Below, one piece after another: positions 34,843 through 41,531 of a stretch of DNA of 64,000 nucleotides. The stretch lies in NCBI RefSeq assembly GCF_047246645.1, contig NZ_JBFOKR010000012.1, forward strand, positions 62,001-126,000, in the 5' to 3' direction. The DNA is from Ferdinandcohnia sp047246645. Lineage in GTDB: Bacteria > Bacillota > Bacilli > Bacillales > Bacillaceae_L. Numbering within the stretch: position 1 is the stretch's first letter; the number at the start of each line of letters is the position of its first letter. Below the pieces are notes generated by a model. That model made no database searches. It was given only the letters and a program-made list of their open reading frames with translations, and was not told the DNA's origin. The translations under genes were made by a program, and so were the position numbers.

Positions 34843-36627
34843 TTAAATAAATCGATCAAAGAATTCTAATATTGTACGGTTAACCTTAATTTCATTTTCC
34901 TTTTTTGAGAAACCATGCCCTTCATCTTCAAGTACGAGGTACTCAACTTTAACACCTTTATCTTGTAATGCTTGAACAATTTTATCAGATTCCGCTTTTA
35001 CAACACGCGGGTCATTCGCACCTTGGATTACTAACATCGGCTTACTCATATTATCTAGATGAGTAATTGGTGAGTATTCAATTAATTTTTCTCTATCTCT
35101 TTCAGGATCCCCTACCCACTGGTTCATGATAGGCTTCCAATGTTCTGGTACCGAATTGATGAAGGAAAATAAATCACTTGGTCCAAAGATATCAATAACT
35201 GCCTTGAAATATTCTGGATGTCTACCATGTAGTAATAACGCCATATAACCACCGTAGCTTCCACCTAATAACAAGATTCGATCACGGTCAGCATAACCAT
35301 TCTTGATTAACCATTCTATTCCCTCTATGTTATCCAAGCGTGGCCCGTATCCCCAATCTCCTTCTACCATTTTGGTATATGATAACCCATAACCAGTTGA
35401 ACCACGGAAATTTGGAGCAAAGATGCTGTATCCTCGATTCACTAAAAATTGAAACATTGCTCTGAATGACTTTCTTTCTGCTGCTTGTGGTCCACCATGA
35501 GGCCATAGGATGACATGTCCATTTGATACGTCTTCCTTCGCTTTAAAAAATAGCGCCTCAATTTCAAGGCCATCAAAAGAAGGGTATTTAACAACATCAG
35601 GATTTACAAGTTCTTCTTCACTAACCCCAGGTACACCATAATTAGTACAAGTTTCCCAAGTTTTTGAGCTAGCTTCACGCTTATAGATATTAAATGGTCT
35701 TGTTGCAGAACGACCTAGTACATAAATATTGTTTGATTCCGTAACAATCAATTTTTCAATAACAGACACAGGTGTTTCGAGCTTAGTTACCTCACCAGAA
35801 GTTAAATCATAAGCGTATAGGAAGTCTTCTACTCCCTTCTCACTAGCAATGTAAATTGTATTATACGCTTTATTATATCTAATAGCTTTAAAATCCTCAT
35901 TTTCAAAAGCAACTAATTTAGAAAATTGTCTTTCTTCTACATTATATTTCGCTAAGTATGAGAAATCATCATCGTAATCCGTCACTAAGAATATTTCGTC
36001 TTCAGATACAAACAATACATCAGAGACAGTATGTTGCTTATCCGTTTCTGGAGTTAATCGAATTGCCTCTCCGTTTCGATGTAAAAACGCTATTGAGTGC
36101 GTATTTGCAAATGTTTGTAAGTGTATATTGCTTGTCTCATCTGGACTTAATACTCCAAGGTAGGTTGCAGCTTCTGAACCTTCATTCAAGACAGTTTCTT
36201 CCCCTGTCACAAGGTTATAGGAATATGAGTTTAAATACATTGGATTATCTTTAGTCGATGTATAATACAAGCGTTCTCCATCCTTTGAAAGGATTGGATT
36301 CATATGTCTATGACCTTCTTGTAATCGAATCGGCTTTAGATCTCCACCTTGTGGTTGGAGTGCATAAAGTTGGGTATTCTCATCTCCGTCTTTATCAAAT
36401 CCAGCTATTAAAAACCGTCCATTTTTCTCATATGTAAGTTCTTGGCAACTTTGATCAATGAAAGTTAGCGGATATGGGAAGTTATTAGGGAAGTCTATTG
36501 CCCAAAGATTATATTTACCGCTTAAATTCGTGCTAAAGACGAGCTGTTTTTCATCAGGACTAACTGTGAAATTTTGAATGCCAAAGGTCCTGAAAAATTG
36601 TTCAACATCCGGTTTCTGAAAGTTCAT
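34843..36627 (-). CDS. S9 family serine peptidase (acylaminoacyl-peptidase/YuxL-like)
   Basis: 594 residues. N-terminal seven-bladed propeller made of repeated strands (SPDEKQLVFSTN, EKNGRFLIAGFDKDGD, SKDGERLYYTSTKD) and a C-terminal alpha/beta hydrolase. The nucleophile is in LGGSYGGYMALLL; the Asp is in GANDPRVV and the His in EDEGHGFSK. It cleaves short peptides, with the propeller limiting access. No signal peptide, so cytoplasmic. Confidence 0.92.
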   Translation of the reverse strand: MNFQKPDVEQFFRTFGIQNFTVSPDEKQLVFSTNLSGKYNLWAIDFPNNFPYPLTFIDQSCQELTYEKNGRFLIAGFDKDGDENTQLYALQPQGGDLKPIRLQEGHRHMNPILSKDGERLYYTSTKDNPMYLNSYSYNLVTGEETVLNEGSEAATYLGVLSPDETSNIHLQTFANTHSIAFLHRNGEAIRLTPETDKQHTVSDVLFVSEDEIFLVTDYDDDFSYLAKYNVEERQFSKLVAFENEDFKAIRYNKAYNTIYIASEKGVEDFLYAYDLTSGEVTKLETPVSVIEKLIVTESNNIYVLGRSATRPFNIYKREASSKTWETCTNYGVPGVSEEELVNPDVVKYPSFDGLEIEALFFKAKEDVSNGHVILWPHGGPQAAERKSFRAMFQFLVNRGYSIFAPNFRGSTGYGLSYTKMVEGDWGYGPRLDNIEGIEWLIKNGYADRDRILLLGGSYGGYMALLLHGRHPEYFKAVIDIFGPSDLFSFINSVPEHWKPIMNQWVGDPERDREKLIEYSPITHLDNMSKPMLVIQGANDPRVVKAESDKIVQALQDKGVKVEYLVLEDEGHGFSKKENEIKVNRTILEFFDRFI

Positions 36628-36816
36628 TTATCTACACCTTCTTTATAAATTTTTAAAGCCATAACTACTCTATTCGACAAGCTAATAAAATATCCTTCAA
36701 AATTTATTTCGACTTATGAAATACCTCAAAAAACCTGACAAAATTCGATAAATTTCTAACATTTTCAACTTACTTTATATTATAGTAGAATTATCATATT
36801 TAGGGAGTTTTGTTAC

Positions 36817-37989
36817 ATGAGAAAACGAAAGAAAAGACGTCCTTTATACCTACTCACCATTTTCATCTTACTTTTGCTCGGTTCAGTTACCTATTTATCA
36901 ATCGGACTAATACAAAATGGTACTTCTTCAGAAACTTTTGTTGTACAAAAACACGAAACAAAACAAACTGAACAAGAATTTAAACCTTTTACTACATCTA
37001 TGACACTTGCCGCAGTAGGTGATATTTTAATTCACGGAACAGTTTACAATGATGCTAAAACGGCAGATAGTTATGATTTCAAGCCCATGCTGGCGGGAGT
37101 TAAAGAACACTTAGAAAATGCAGATTTAACAATTGCTAACCAAGAAACAATTCTTGGAGGTACAGAGATTGGATTATCCACATATCCAAGCTTTAACAGT
37201 CCTTTTGAAGTTGCTGATGCATTACAAGATGCAGGTGTAGACATTGTTTCAATTGCAAACAATCATACACTTGATCGTGGAGAGAAAGCTATCTTAAATG
37301 CCACCAAATATCTAACGGACATTGGTATGGATTATACAGGTGGCTACCGAAGTCCTGAAGATAGAGAGCATATTAGAGTAATAAATCGAAATGGAATAAA
37401 AATTGCATTTCTCTCTTACACCTACGGAACGAATGGCATTCCAGTACCACAGGGAAAAGAGTATTTGGTCAATTTGATTGATATGGACCTAATAAAAGAG
37501 GATATAAAAAAGGCAAAAGAATTAGCTGATGTACTAGCTGTTAGTATGCATTGGGGTAATGAATATCAACGGATACCAAATGATGAACAAAAAACGCTTG
37601 CTCAAGAACTTGCTGATGAAGGGGTAAATTTGATAATCGGACATCACCCACATGTTCTCCAACCTATGGAGTGGCTGAGTGGCAAAGACGGAAATGAAAC
37701 ATTTGTCATTTATTCATTAGGAAACTTTTTATCTGGACAAATGAAGGATTATAAAGATATTGGTGGCGTTTTTCAAATAGAAATTGTGAAGGATATTAAG
37801 ACCAAGGGTGAAACTGAAATTCGTCTAGAAAATCCATCCTTCATACCCACTTACGTAACAAGTCAAAGGTACCGTAATTTTCGAGTCGTTCCTTTAGAGA
37901 ACGCGGGTTCGGTTGGACTCAGCAATGCATCTGCTGTATACGAGGAAACAAACCAGCATATGTCTCAATGGATAAATGGAAGAGAATAA
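36817..37989 (+). CDS. CapA/PgsA-like metallophosphatase-fold protein
   Basis: 390 residues. One N-terminal membrane anchor (about 9-30) after a very basic MRKRKKRR start, then an extracytoplasmic CapA domain. Metal-binding motifs of the calcineurin-like fold are visible: GDILIHG, NQETILGG, NNHTLDRG, SMHWGNEY and GHHPHVLQP. Members act in poly-gamma-glutamate capsule assembly, but no capB/capC/pgsBCE genes are nearby. The precise role is therefore open. Monocistronic. Confidence 0.9.
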   Translation: MRKRKKRRPLYLLTIFILLLLGSVTYLSIGLIQNGTSSETFVVQKHETKQTEQEFKPFTTSMTLAAVGDILIHGTVYNDAKTADSYDFKPMLAGVKEHLENADLTIANQETILGGTEIGLSTYPSFNSPFEVADALQDAGVDIVSIANNHTLDRGEKAILNATKYLTDIGMDYTGGYRSPEDREHIRVINRNGIKIAFLSYTYGTNGIPVPQGKEYLVNLIDMDLIKEDIKKAKELADVLAVSMHWGNEYQRIPNDEQKTLAQELADEGVNLIIGHHPHVLQPMEWLSGKDGNETFVIYSLGNFLSGQMKDYKDIGGVFQIEIVKDIKTKGETEIRLENPSFIPTYVTSQRYRNFRVVPLENAGSVGLSNASAVYEETNQHMSQWINGRE

Positions 37990-38081
37990 AGTGAAACTTC
38001 AATCCGTAGGGTTTTGTACTTCACAACTGATTGTTAGATGAACATATCGGAGTATTAGCATCAGTTATCTCCCACCTAAAC

Positions 38082-38118
38082 GTAATCATTCGTACTACGT
38101 AGTAAAACGAACGATTAC
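38082..38118. other. Long imperfect inverted repeat upstream of yneR
   Basis: GTAATC-A-TTCGT pairs with ACGAA-C-GATTAC, with a perfect ACTACGTAGT palindrome (38094-38103) in the loop. No T-run follows. It lies 90 bases before the yneR start. Confidence 0.5.
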
Positions 38119-38209
38119 ACCAGGATAAAAAGTTCACAAATCAGACTTTTGTATTCTTTTCAAGTTTAATTATATAATAAAGGTAGTTCATTAAAGGATG
38201 TGCTGTTAA

Positions 38210-38500
38210 ATGGATTTACTTATTTCAGAAAAAGCTGCAGAATGGTACAAAGATGAATTAATGCTTAACAAAGGTGACTCTGTCCGATTTTTTGTAAGAT
38301 ACGGGGGATTTAGTTCCTTCCAAAAAGGTTTTTCACTTGGACTCTCTATAGAACCAGCAGAGCATATCGGTGTCAAAACTGAAGCTTCTGGAATTACATT
38401 TTATATTAGAGAAGAAGATCTTTGGTATTTAGATGATCATAGTGTTTCAATTACACTCAATGAAAAACTGAATGAACCAGAATTTAATGTAGTTAATTAA
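38210..38500 (+). CDS. yneR: HesB/IscA-like fold protein YneR
   Basis: 96 residues with the HesB-like beta fold (SEKAAEWYKDELMLNKGDSVRFFVRYGG...EDLWYLDDHSVSITLN). The cysteines that bind Fe-S in true A-type carriers are absent; there is no Cys at all. This is typical of the Firmicute YneR subfamily, whose function is unknown. Position near plsY matches B. subtilis. AAAGGATG precedes the ATG. Confidence 0.92.
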   Translation: MDLLISEKAAEWYKDELMLNKGDSVRFFVRYGGFSSFQKGFSLGLSIEPAEHIGVKTEASGITFYIREEDLWYLDDHSVSITLNEKLNEPEFNVVN

Positions 38501-38510
38501 ATAGAAAAGG

Positions 38511-38552
38511 AGAAAAGACACTTCACATTTGTAAATGAAGTGTCTTTTCTTT
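38511..38552 (+). terminator. Rho-independent terminator of yneR
   Basis: Perfect 15-bp stem AGAAAAGACACTTCA / TGAAGTGTCTTTTCT. Confidence 0.92.
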
Positions 38553-38693
38553 GCTCTTTTCTAAAAGCTTGTTTTTATAGGAGTTTTTATTGGACTTGTT
38601 TTAATTAAGAATGAAAGGGTACTAAGTTGGGTGATTTCCGCTCCTGGCACTCGCTTTCCGCGGGCGGACCGTGAGCCTCCTCAATGAAATGCT

Positions 38694-38866
38694 GAAGCGG
38701 CTCGACCAGAAACGAGGAAATTGGCCGCCAATAACGCCACGTCCTGTGGCTTTGGCGGCACTAGCACATCCTGTGCGTCGGAGACTCCGACAAAAGAGGC
38801 GCTTTTTGCCTCTGACGGAGGAGTTGAAATTTCTCGAGTTTCTAGCCGCTGAAGCTAGACAAGTCA
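38694..38866 (+). repeat. Family B hairpin repeat, plus orientation, nested copy
   Basis: Chain of hairpins: GCCGCC (38724-38729) with GGCGGC (38754-38759) enclosing GCCAC-GTCCT-GTGGC; then GCAC-ATCCT-GTGC; then GTCGGA-GAC-TCCGAC; then AGAGGC/GCCTCT; then GGAGTTGAAATTTCTCGAG and a CTAG-rich end. The same order is seen in the copy at 41334-41529. Confidence 0.8.
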
Positions 38867-38889
38867 AAAGCTCCTGCGGGGTCTCACTG

Positions 38890-38950
38890 ACTTGCACAGG
38901 ATGTGCTGACGTCTACGTTCGCCACAGGACGTGGCGGCTTTTAGTAGACG
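38890..38950 (-). repeat. Family B hairpin repeat, partial, minus orientation
   Basis: GCACAGGATGTGC (38894-38906) and GCCACAGGACGTGGC enclosed by CGTCTAC (38910-38916) and GTAGACG (38944-38950). It corresponds to the left unit of the 51.2-kb copy read on the opposite strand. Confidence 0.75.
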
Positions 38951-39143
38951 ATTCTATGACTTTCCCGCAGGACTTTGAGGGTCTCCTTTGAATTCTCCCA
39001 CGCACGAAGAAAATGCAAAGCATTTTCGAGGAGTCTCGCACCCTGCGCTCCAATCACCCTTGTGAAACATATCAATGCCTTCCATATGCAACAAGGTTTG
39101 CAAAAATAGCCATTACTCTAAACCAATAATTTCTTTCCTTCAA

Positions 39144-39566
39144 CTATTCCTTTTTCTTTGCTTTTTCGTAGGCAGCATGCCAATCTGGATAGTGTTTTCT
39201 AATTTGAATTGGTCGAAAAGATTCTTTTTTCACACAAACATGTGAAGAAGTTGCAGTTACTGAGATATCTCCCCCAGGTGTTTGAATTTCATATCCATAA
39301 ATAACACGTAGACCATCATAATGTTCTATCCATGTTTTTACTAGTGCAGTTTGCCCGTATGTAAGTGGTTTTTTATATGAAACCTGCAAATCAATTACAG
39401 GAGAAATTATGCCTTCTGCCTCCATTGCTGCATAACTGAAACCAAGATCCTTTATTAGTTGAGTCCTACCAAGTTCCATCCAAACTAGATAGTTAGCGTG
39501 GTAAACGACTCCCATTTGATCTGTTTCTGCGTATCGTACTTCTACTTCTTTTTCTGAAATTAACAA
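39144..39566 (-). CDS. yneP: Acyl-CoA thioesterase YneP (4HBT, YbgC/FadM-like)
   Basis: 140 residues with the hot-dog fold signature VRYAETDQMGVVYHANYLVWMELGR (about 10-34), including the catalytic Asp of the 4-hydroxybenzoyl-CoA thioesterase family. Hydrolyses short acyl-CoA thioesters; the true substrate is unknown. TTG start with GGGAGAGAG upstream. Position matches yneP next to tlp in B. subtilis. Confidence 0.92.
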   Translation of the reverse strand: MLISEKEVEVRYAETDQMGVVYHANYLVWMELGRTQLIKDLGFSYAAMEAEGIISPVIDLQVSYKKPLTYGQTALVKTWIEHYDGLRVIYGYEIQTPGGDISVTATSSHVCVKKESFRPIQIRKHYPDWHAAYEKAKKKE

Positions 39567-39680
39567 GTTAACTCTCTCCCTATCTGTTTTACAATTATAA
39601 CCATAATAGTATCATAAATTGAAAAATCTACATACAATTTAAGCCAGCACTATATACCGTGAAATAAAGTAATAATCATT

Positions 39681-39712
39681 AAAAAAGTATGCCATCATAC
39701 GGCATACTTTTC
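39681..39712 (-). terminator. Rho-independent terminator of sspN-tlp
   Basis: 11-bp stem AAAAGTATGCC / GGCATACTTTT, A-run on the plus side giving U residues on minus. Confidence 0.88.
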
Positions 39713-39720
39713 ATTGTAAC

Positions 39721-39954
39721 TTATTGATAACCATTTTCCCTGTCTGAAGCTTCGTCTTTAATTTCTTCTCTCATCGCAGTAATAGACTCTTCTCTTCGTC
39801 TATTTTTCGCTTCAATACGTTCACGTTCCTCTGCATTTGAAAATTCCATTGCCTCATGAGCTTCTTCGATATTCTCGATTGTATTGTGGACCATCTCTTG
39901 AAGCTTTTCTACATTATCACTTCGATCATCTGGTTTTGGTCTATTATGAGTCAT
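39721..39954 (-). CDS. tlp: Small acid-soluble spore protein Tlp
   Basis: 77 residues, MTHNRPKPDDRSDNVEKLQ then a long charged helix (MVHNTIENIEEAHEAMEF) and a basic/acidic tail. This is the thioredoxin-like spore protein Tlp, made in the forespore under sigma-G and degraded at germination. Start at 39954 for AGGAGG; the open frame to 40005 has no ribosome binding site. It follows sspN as in B. subtilis, probably by read-through of the hairpin between them. Confidence 0.93.
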   Translation of the reverse strand: MTHNRPKPDDRSDNVEKLQEMVHNTIENIEEAHEAMEFSNAEERERIEAKNRRREESITAMREEIKDEASDRENGYQ

Positions 39955-40114
39955 TCTGTTTCCTCCTATGTAGTTACTTAATCTTACATACCTATTGTGC
40001 TTCAATTAGGTAAAAATATTTCATAACAAAAGAAGGAAGTTAGGCATTAAACCGTCCCCACATCCACCAAGTTCTCCCATTAAACAGATACACTGTTCTA
40101 TACAAACATACATG

Positions 40115-40140
40115 CAAAAAGGACGTTGTCACACGTCCTC
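40115..40140 (-). terminator. Hairpin terminator after sspN
   Basis: AGGACGT / ACGTCCT with A-run on plus, so U-run on minus; directly downstream of sspN and upstream of tlp. Confidence 0.75.
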
Positions 40141-40155
40141 CTTTTATACTTGCTA

Positions 40156-40293
40156 CTATTCACCTTTTGTTTGAATTACCTGTGCATGCTCTCCAGATTT
40201 ATCTTGCATTTTTTTCCCTTTATTACCGCCAAAACCTCTTGGTTGTGTACCAATTTGGTTATTCTTGAATTGATTGTGATAATTTCTTGGCAT
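40156..40293 (-). CDS. sspN: Small acid-soluble spore protein N
   Basis: 45 residues; the C-terminal GGNKGKKMQDKSGEHAQVIQTKGE stretch is the SspN signature. Minor spore core protein of the forespore. Start at 40293, after GGAGGAGGGGG; the frame is open further upstream but without a start signal. First gene of sspN-tlp. Confidence 0.92.
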   Translation of the reverse strand: MPRNYHNQFKNNQIGTQPRGFGGNKGKKMQDKSGEHAQVIQTKGE

Positions 40294-40408
40294 ATTAAAA
40301 TCCCCCTCCTCCTTTTCATTATCACCAGAGAAAGTGTTTCTCATGTAAGAAGGAGACTGGGGATTACATCCATTATATGAAAAGATAATCTTGAATCCGC
40401 TTGCAAAA

Positions 40409-40540
40409 CTATTCAGCTTTTTCAAGTCTTTTTTGTTCTAGTCTTGCCTCGATTCGATCCATTGCTTCTTGGTCTTTTAATAATTGTTGCTTGTTCTCAT
40501 TAACTAAGTCAGCAAAGCTAGCTTTTCGTACTTTTCTCAA
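40409..40540 (-). CDS. FbpB-like small basic protein
   Basis: 43 residues, MRKVRKASFADLVNENKQQLLKDQEAMDRIE... . The R-K-x-S-F-x-x-L-V-x-x-N-K-x-x-L pattern is that of the Fur-regulated basic protein B family, whose B. subtilis member works with the small RNA FsrA in the iron-sparing response. TTG start, with AGGAAGGTGAG upstream. I see no clear Fur box, so iron control is not shown. Confidence 0.8.
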   Translation of the reverse strand: MRKVRKASFADLVNENKQQLLKDQEAMDRIEARLEQKRLEKAE

Positions 40541-40642
40541 AATTCTCACCTTCCTCTATTACTATTGTAATATTATTAATCTCCAAAAGACGCTGAAATT
40601 ATTACAAATTTTCGAAAATTAACTAAAAAAAATTATAAAAAG

Positions 40643-40672
40643 AAAAAACAAGAGCCTTTTGACTCTTGTTCG
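40643..40672 (-). terminator. Rho-independent terminator of yneN
   Basis: AACAAGAG / CTCTTGTT stem (40647-40654 with 40663-40670), A6 on plus side. Confidence 0.85.
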
Positions 40673-40679
40673 TAATACT

Positions 40680-41201
40680 TTATTTTAATTCTGATACCTT
40701 TTTTTCTAAGGTCTCCATATTCATTTGTCCTTTAATATAATCGTTAATTGTACCATCAGAATTTATAAAGAACGTTTCGGGTAAACCTAATACTTTATAA
40801 TCACTGCTAGCTTGGTTTTTAACATCAAATAAGAGTGGGAAGGTATATCCCTTTCCCTCAACAAATTCTTTTGCATTTTCGGGTTTAACTTCAGATGCAG
40901 TCATATTAATTGCTAGAACTTCAACATCATCGCTTTTTGTTTCATAAAATTTTTGTATTTCTGGCATTTCTTCCCGACATGGTTTACACCAAGATGCCCA
41001 AAAATTAATAACAACCTTCTTCCCACGTAGCTCCGATAAACGAATCGTCTCGTTTTCATCACCTAATAATTGGACCTCAAAGTCAGGCGCAGTATTACCA
41101 ATTTCAATCCCTGTCACTCCACGCTTCTGTTCTTCAATGAACTGCCAAATTGCATAACCTGCTAACCCAAGAATTATTATGGTTATTACAAATTTTCTCA
41201 T
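40680..41201 (-). CDS. yneN: Membrane-anchored thiol-disulfide oxidoreductase YneN (TlpA/ResA-like)
   Basis: 173 residues: one N-terminal membrane anchor (about 4-20) and an extracytoplasmic thioredoxin domain with WCKPC at 71-75 (Cys72, Cys75) and the cis-Pro loop GLPETF. Similar to ResA/StoA-type reductases that act outside the membrane on cytochrome c or spore cortex enzymes. Electrons could come from CcdA, encoded about 9 kb away. Start 41201 chosen for GGAGG; an upstream in-frame GTG overlaps that site. Confidence 0.92.
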   Translation of the reverse strand: MRKFVITIIILGLAGYAIWQFIEEQKRGVTGIEIGNTAPDFEVQLLGDENETIRLSELRGKKVVINFWASWCKPCREEMPEIQKFYETKSDDVEVLAINMTASEVKPENAKEFVEGKGYTFPLLFDVKNQASSDYKVLGLPETFFINSDGTINDYIKGQMNMETLEKKVSELK

Positions 41202-41289
41202 ATGCGTTTCCTCCACAAATTACGAAAGCCAAACGGTTTTTATTTACATTACTAACATGTATATGTTTATTAAACCATACATTTCAATT

Positions 41290-41335
41290 ATAAAAAAAGA
41301 CAGTTATGTGAATTTCACAAAACTGTCTTTTTTCG
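41290..41335 (-). terminator. Strong terminator of citB
   Basis: 13- to 14-bp stem AAAAAAAGACAGTT / AACTGTCTTTTTT with an inner TGTGA / TCACA extension. It lies about 200 bases beyond the citB stop, with a repeat element in between. Confidence 0.88.
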
Positions 41336-41529
41336 CTTCCGCTTTTCGTAATTGTCTAGCTACAGCGTCTAGAAACTCGAGAAACTTCAACTCCTCCTAC
41401 AGAGGCAAAAAACGCCTCTTCGTCGGACTCTCCGACGCACAGGAAGTGCAAGTGCCGATGGTGCCACAGGACGTGGCGGTTTTAGTCGGCCAGTTTTCTC
41501 GTTTCTGAGCAAGACGCTTCCGCTTTTCT
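41334..41529 (-). repeat. Family B hairpin repeat, minus orientation, in the citB 3-prime region
   Basis: GC-rich 196-bp element flanked by a perfect 14-bp direct repeat CGCTTCCGCTTTTC (41334-41347 and 41516-41529). On the minus strand the hairpin order equals the 38.7-kb copy: GCCGA/TCGGC around GCCAC-GTCCT-GTGGC, GCAC-TTCCT-GTGC, GTCGGA-GAG-TCCGAC, AGAGGC/GCCTCT. Its right flank touches the citB stop codon region. Confidence 0.82.
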
Positions 41530-41531
41530 TT

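Larger units (their letters stand above)
38629..39059. repeat. Composite GC-rich repeat: family A element with a nested family B element
   Basis: The 431-bp block is far richer in G+C than its surroundings and is bounded by GGGTGATT (38629-38636) and AATCACCC (39052-39059), an 8-bp inverted repeat. The outer parts (TTTCCGCGGGCGGACCGTGAGCC..., CTCCTGCGGGGTCTCAC, CCCGCAGGACTTTGAGGGTCTCC) form family A, which I recognise as a type widespread in Bacillaceae chromosomes. Inside lies family B (see the two following entries). Open reading frames across it on both strands are composition artefacts. It fills the 640-bp gap between yneR and yneP. Confidence 0.8.

Noticed and set aside
36817..37989. Poly-gamma-glutamate capsule locus
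   Set aside because: Only the CapA-like gene is present; no capB/capC or pgsB/pgsC homologues nearby.
38622..38991. Overlapping 91- and 106-codon open frames on both strands
   Set aside because: They lie wholly within the GC-rich composite repeat, lack ribosome binding sites, and the sequence is explained by hairpins.
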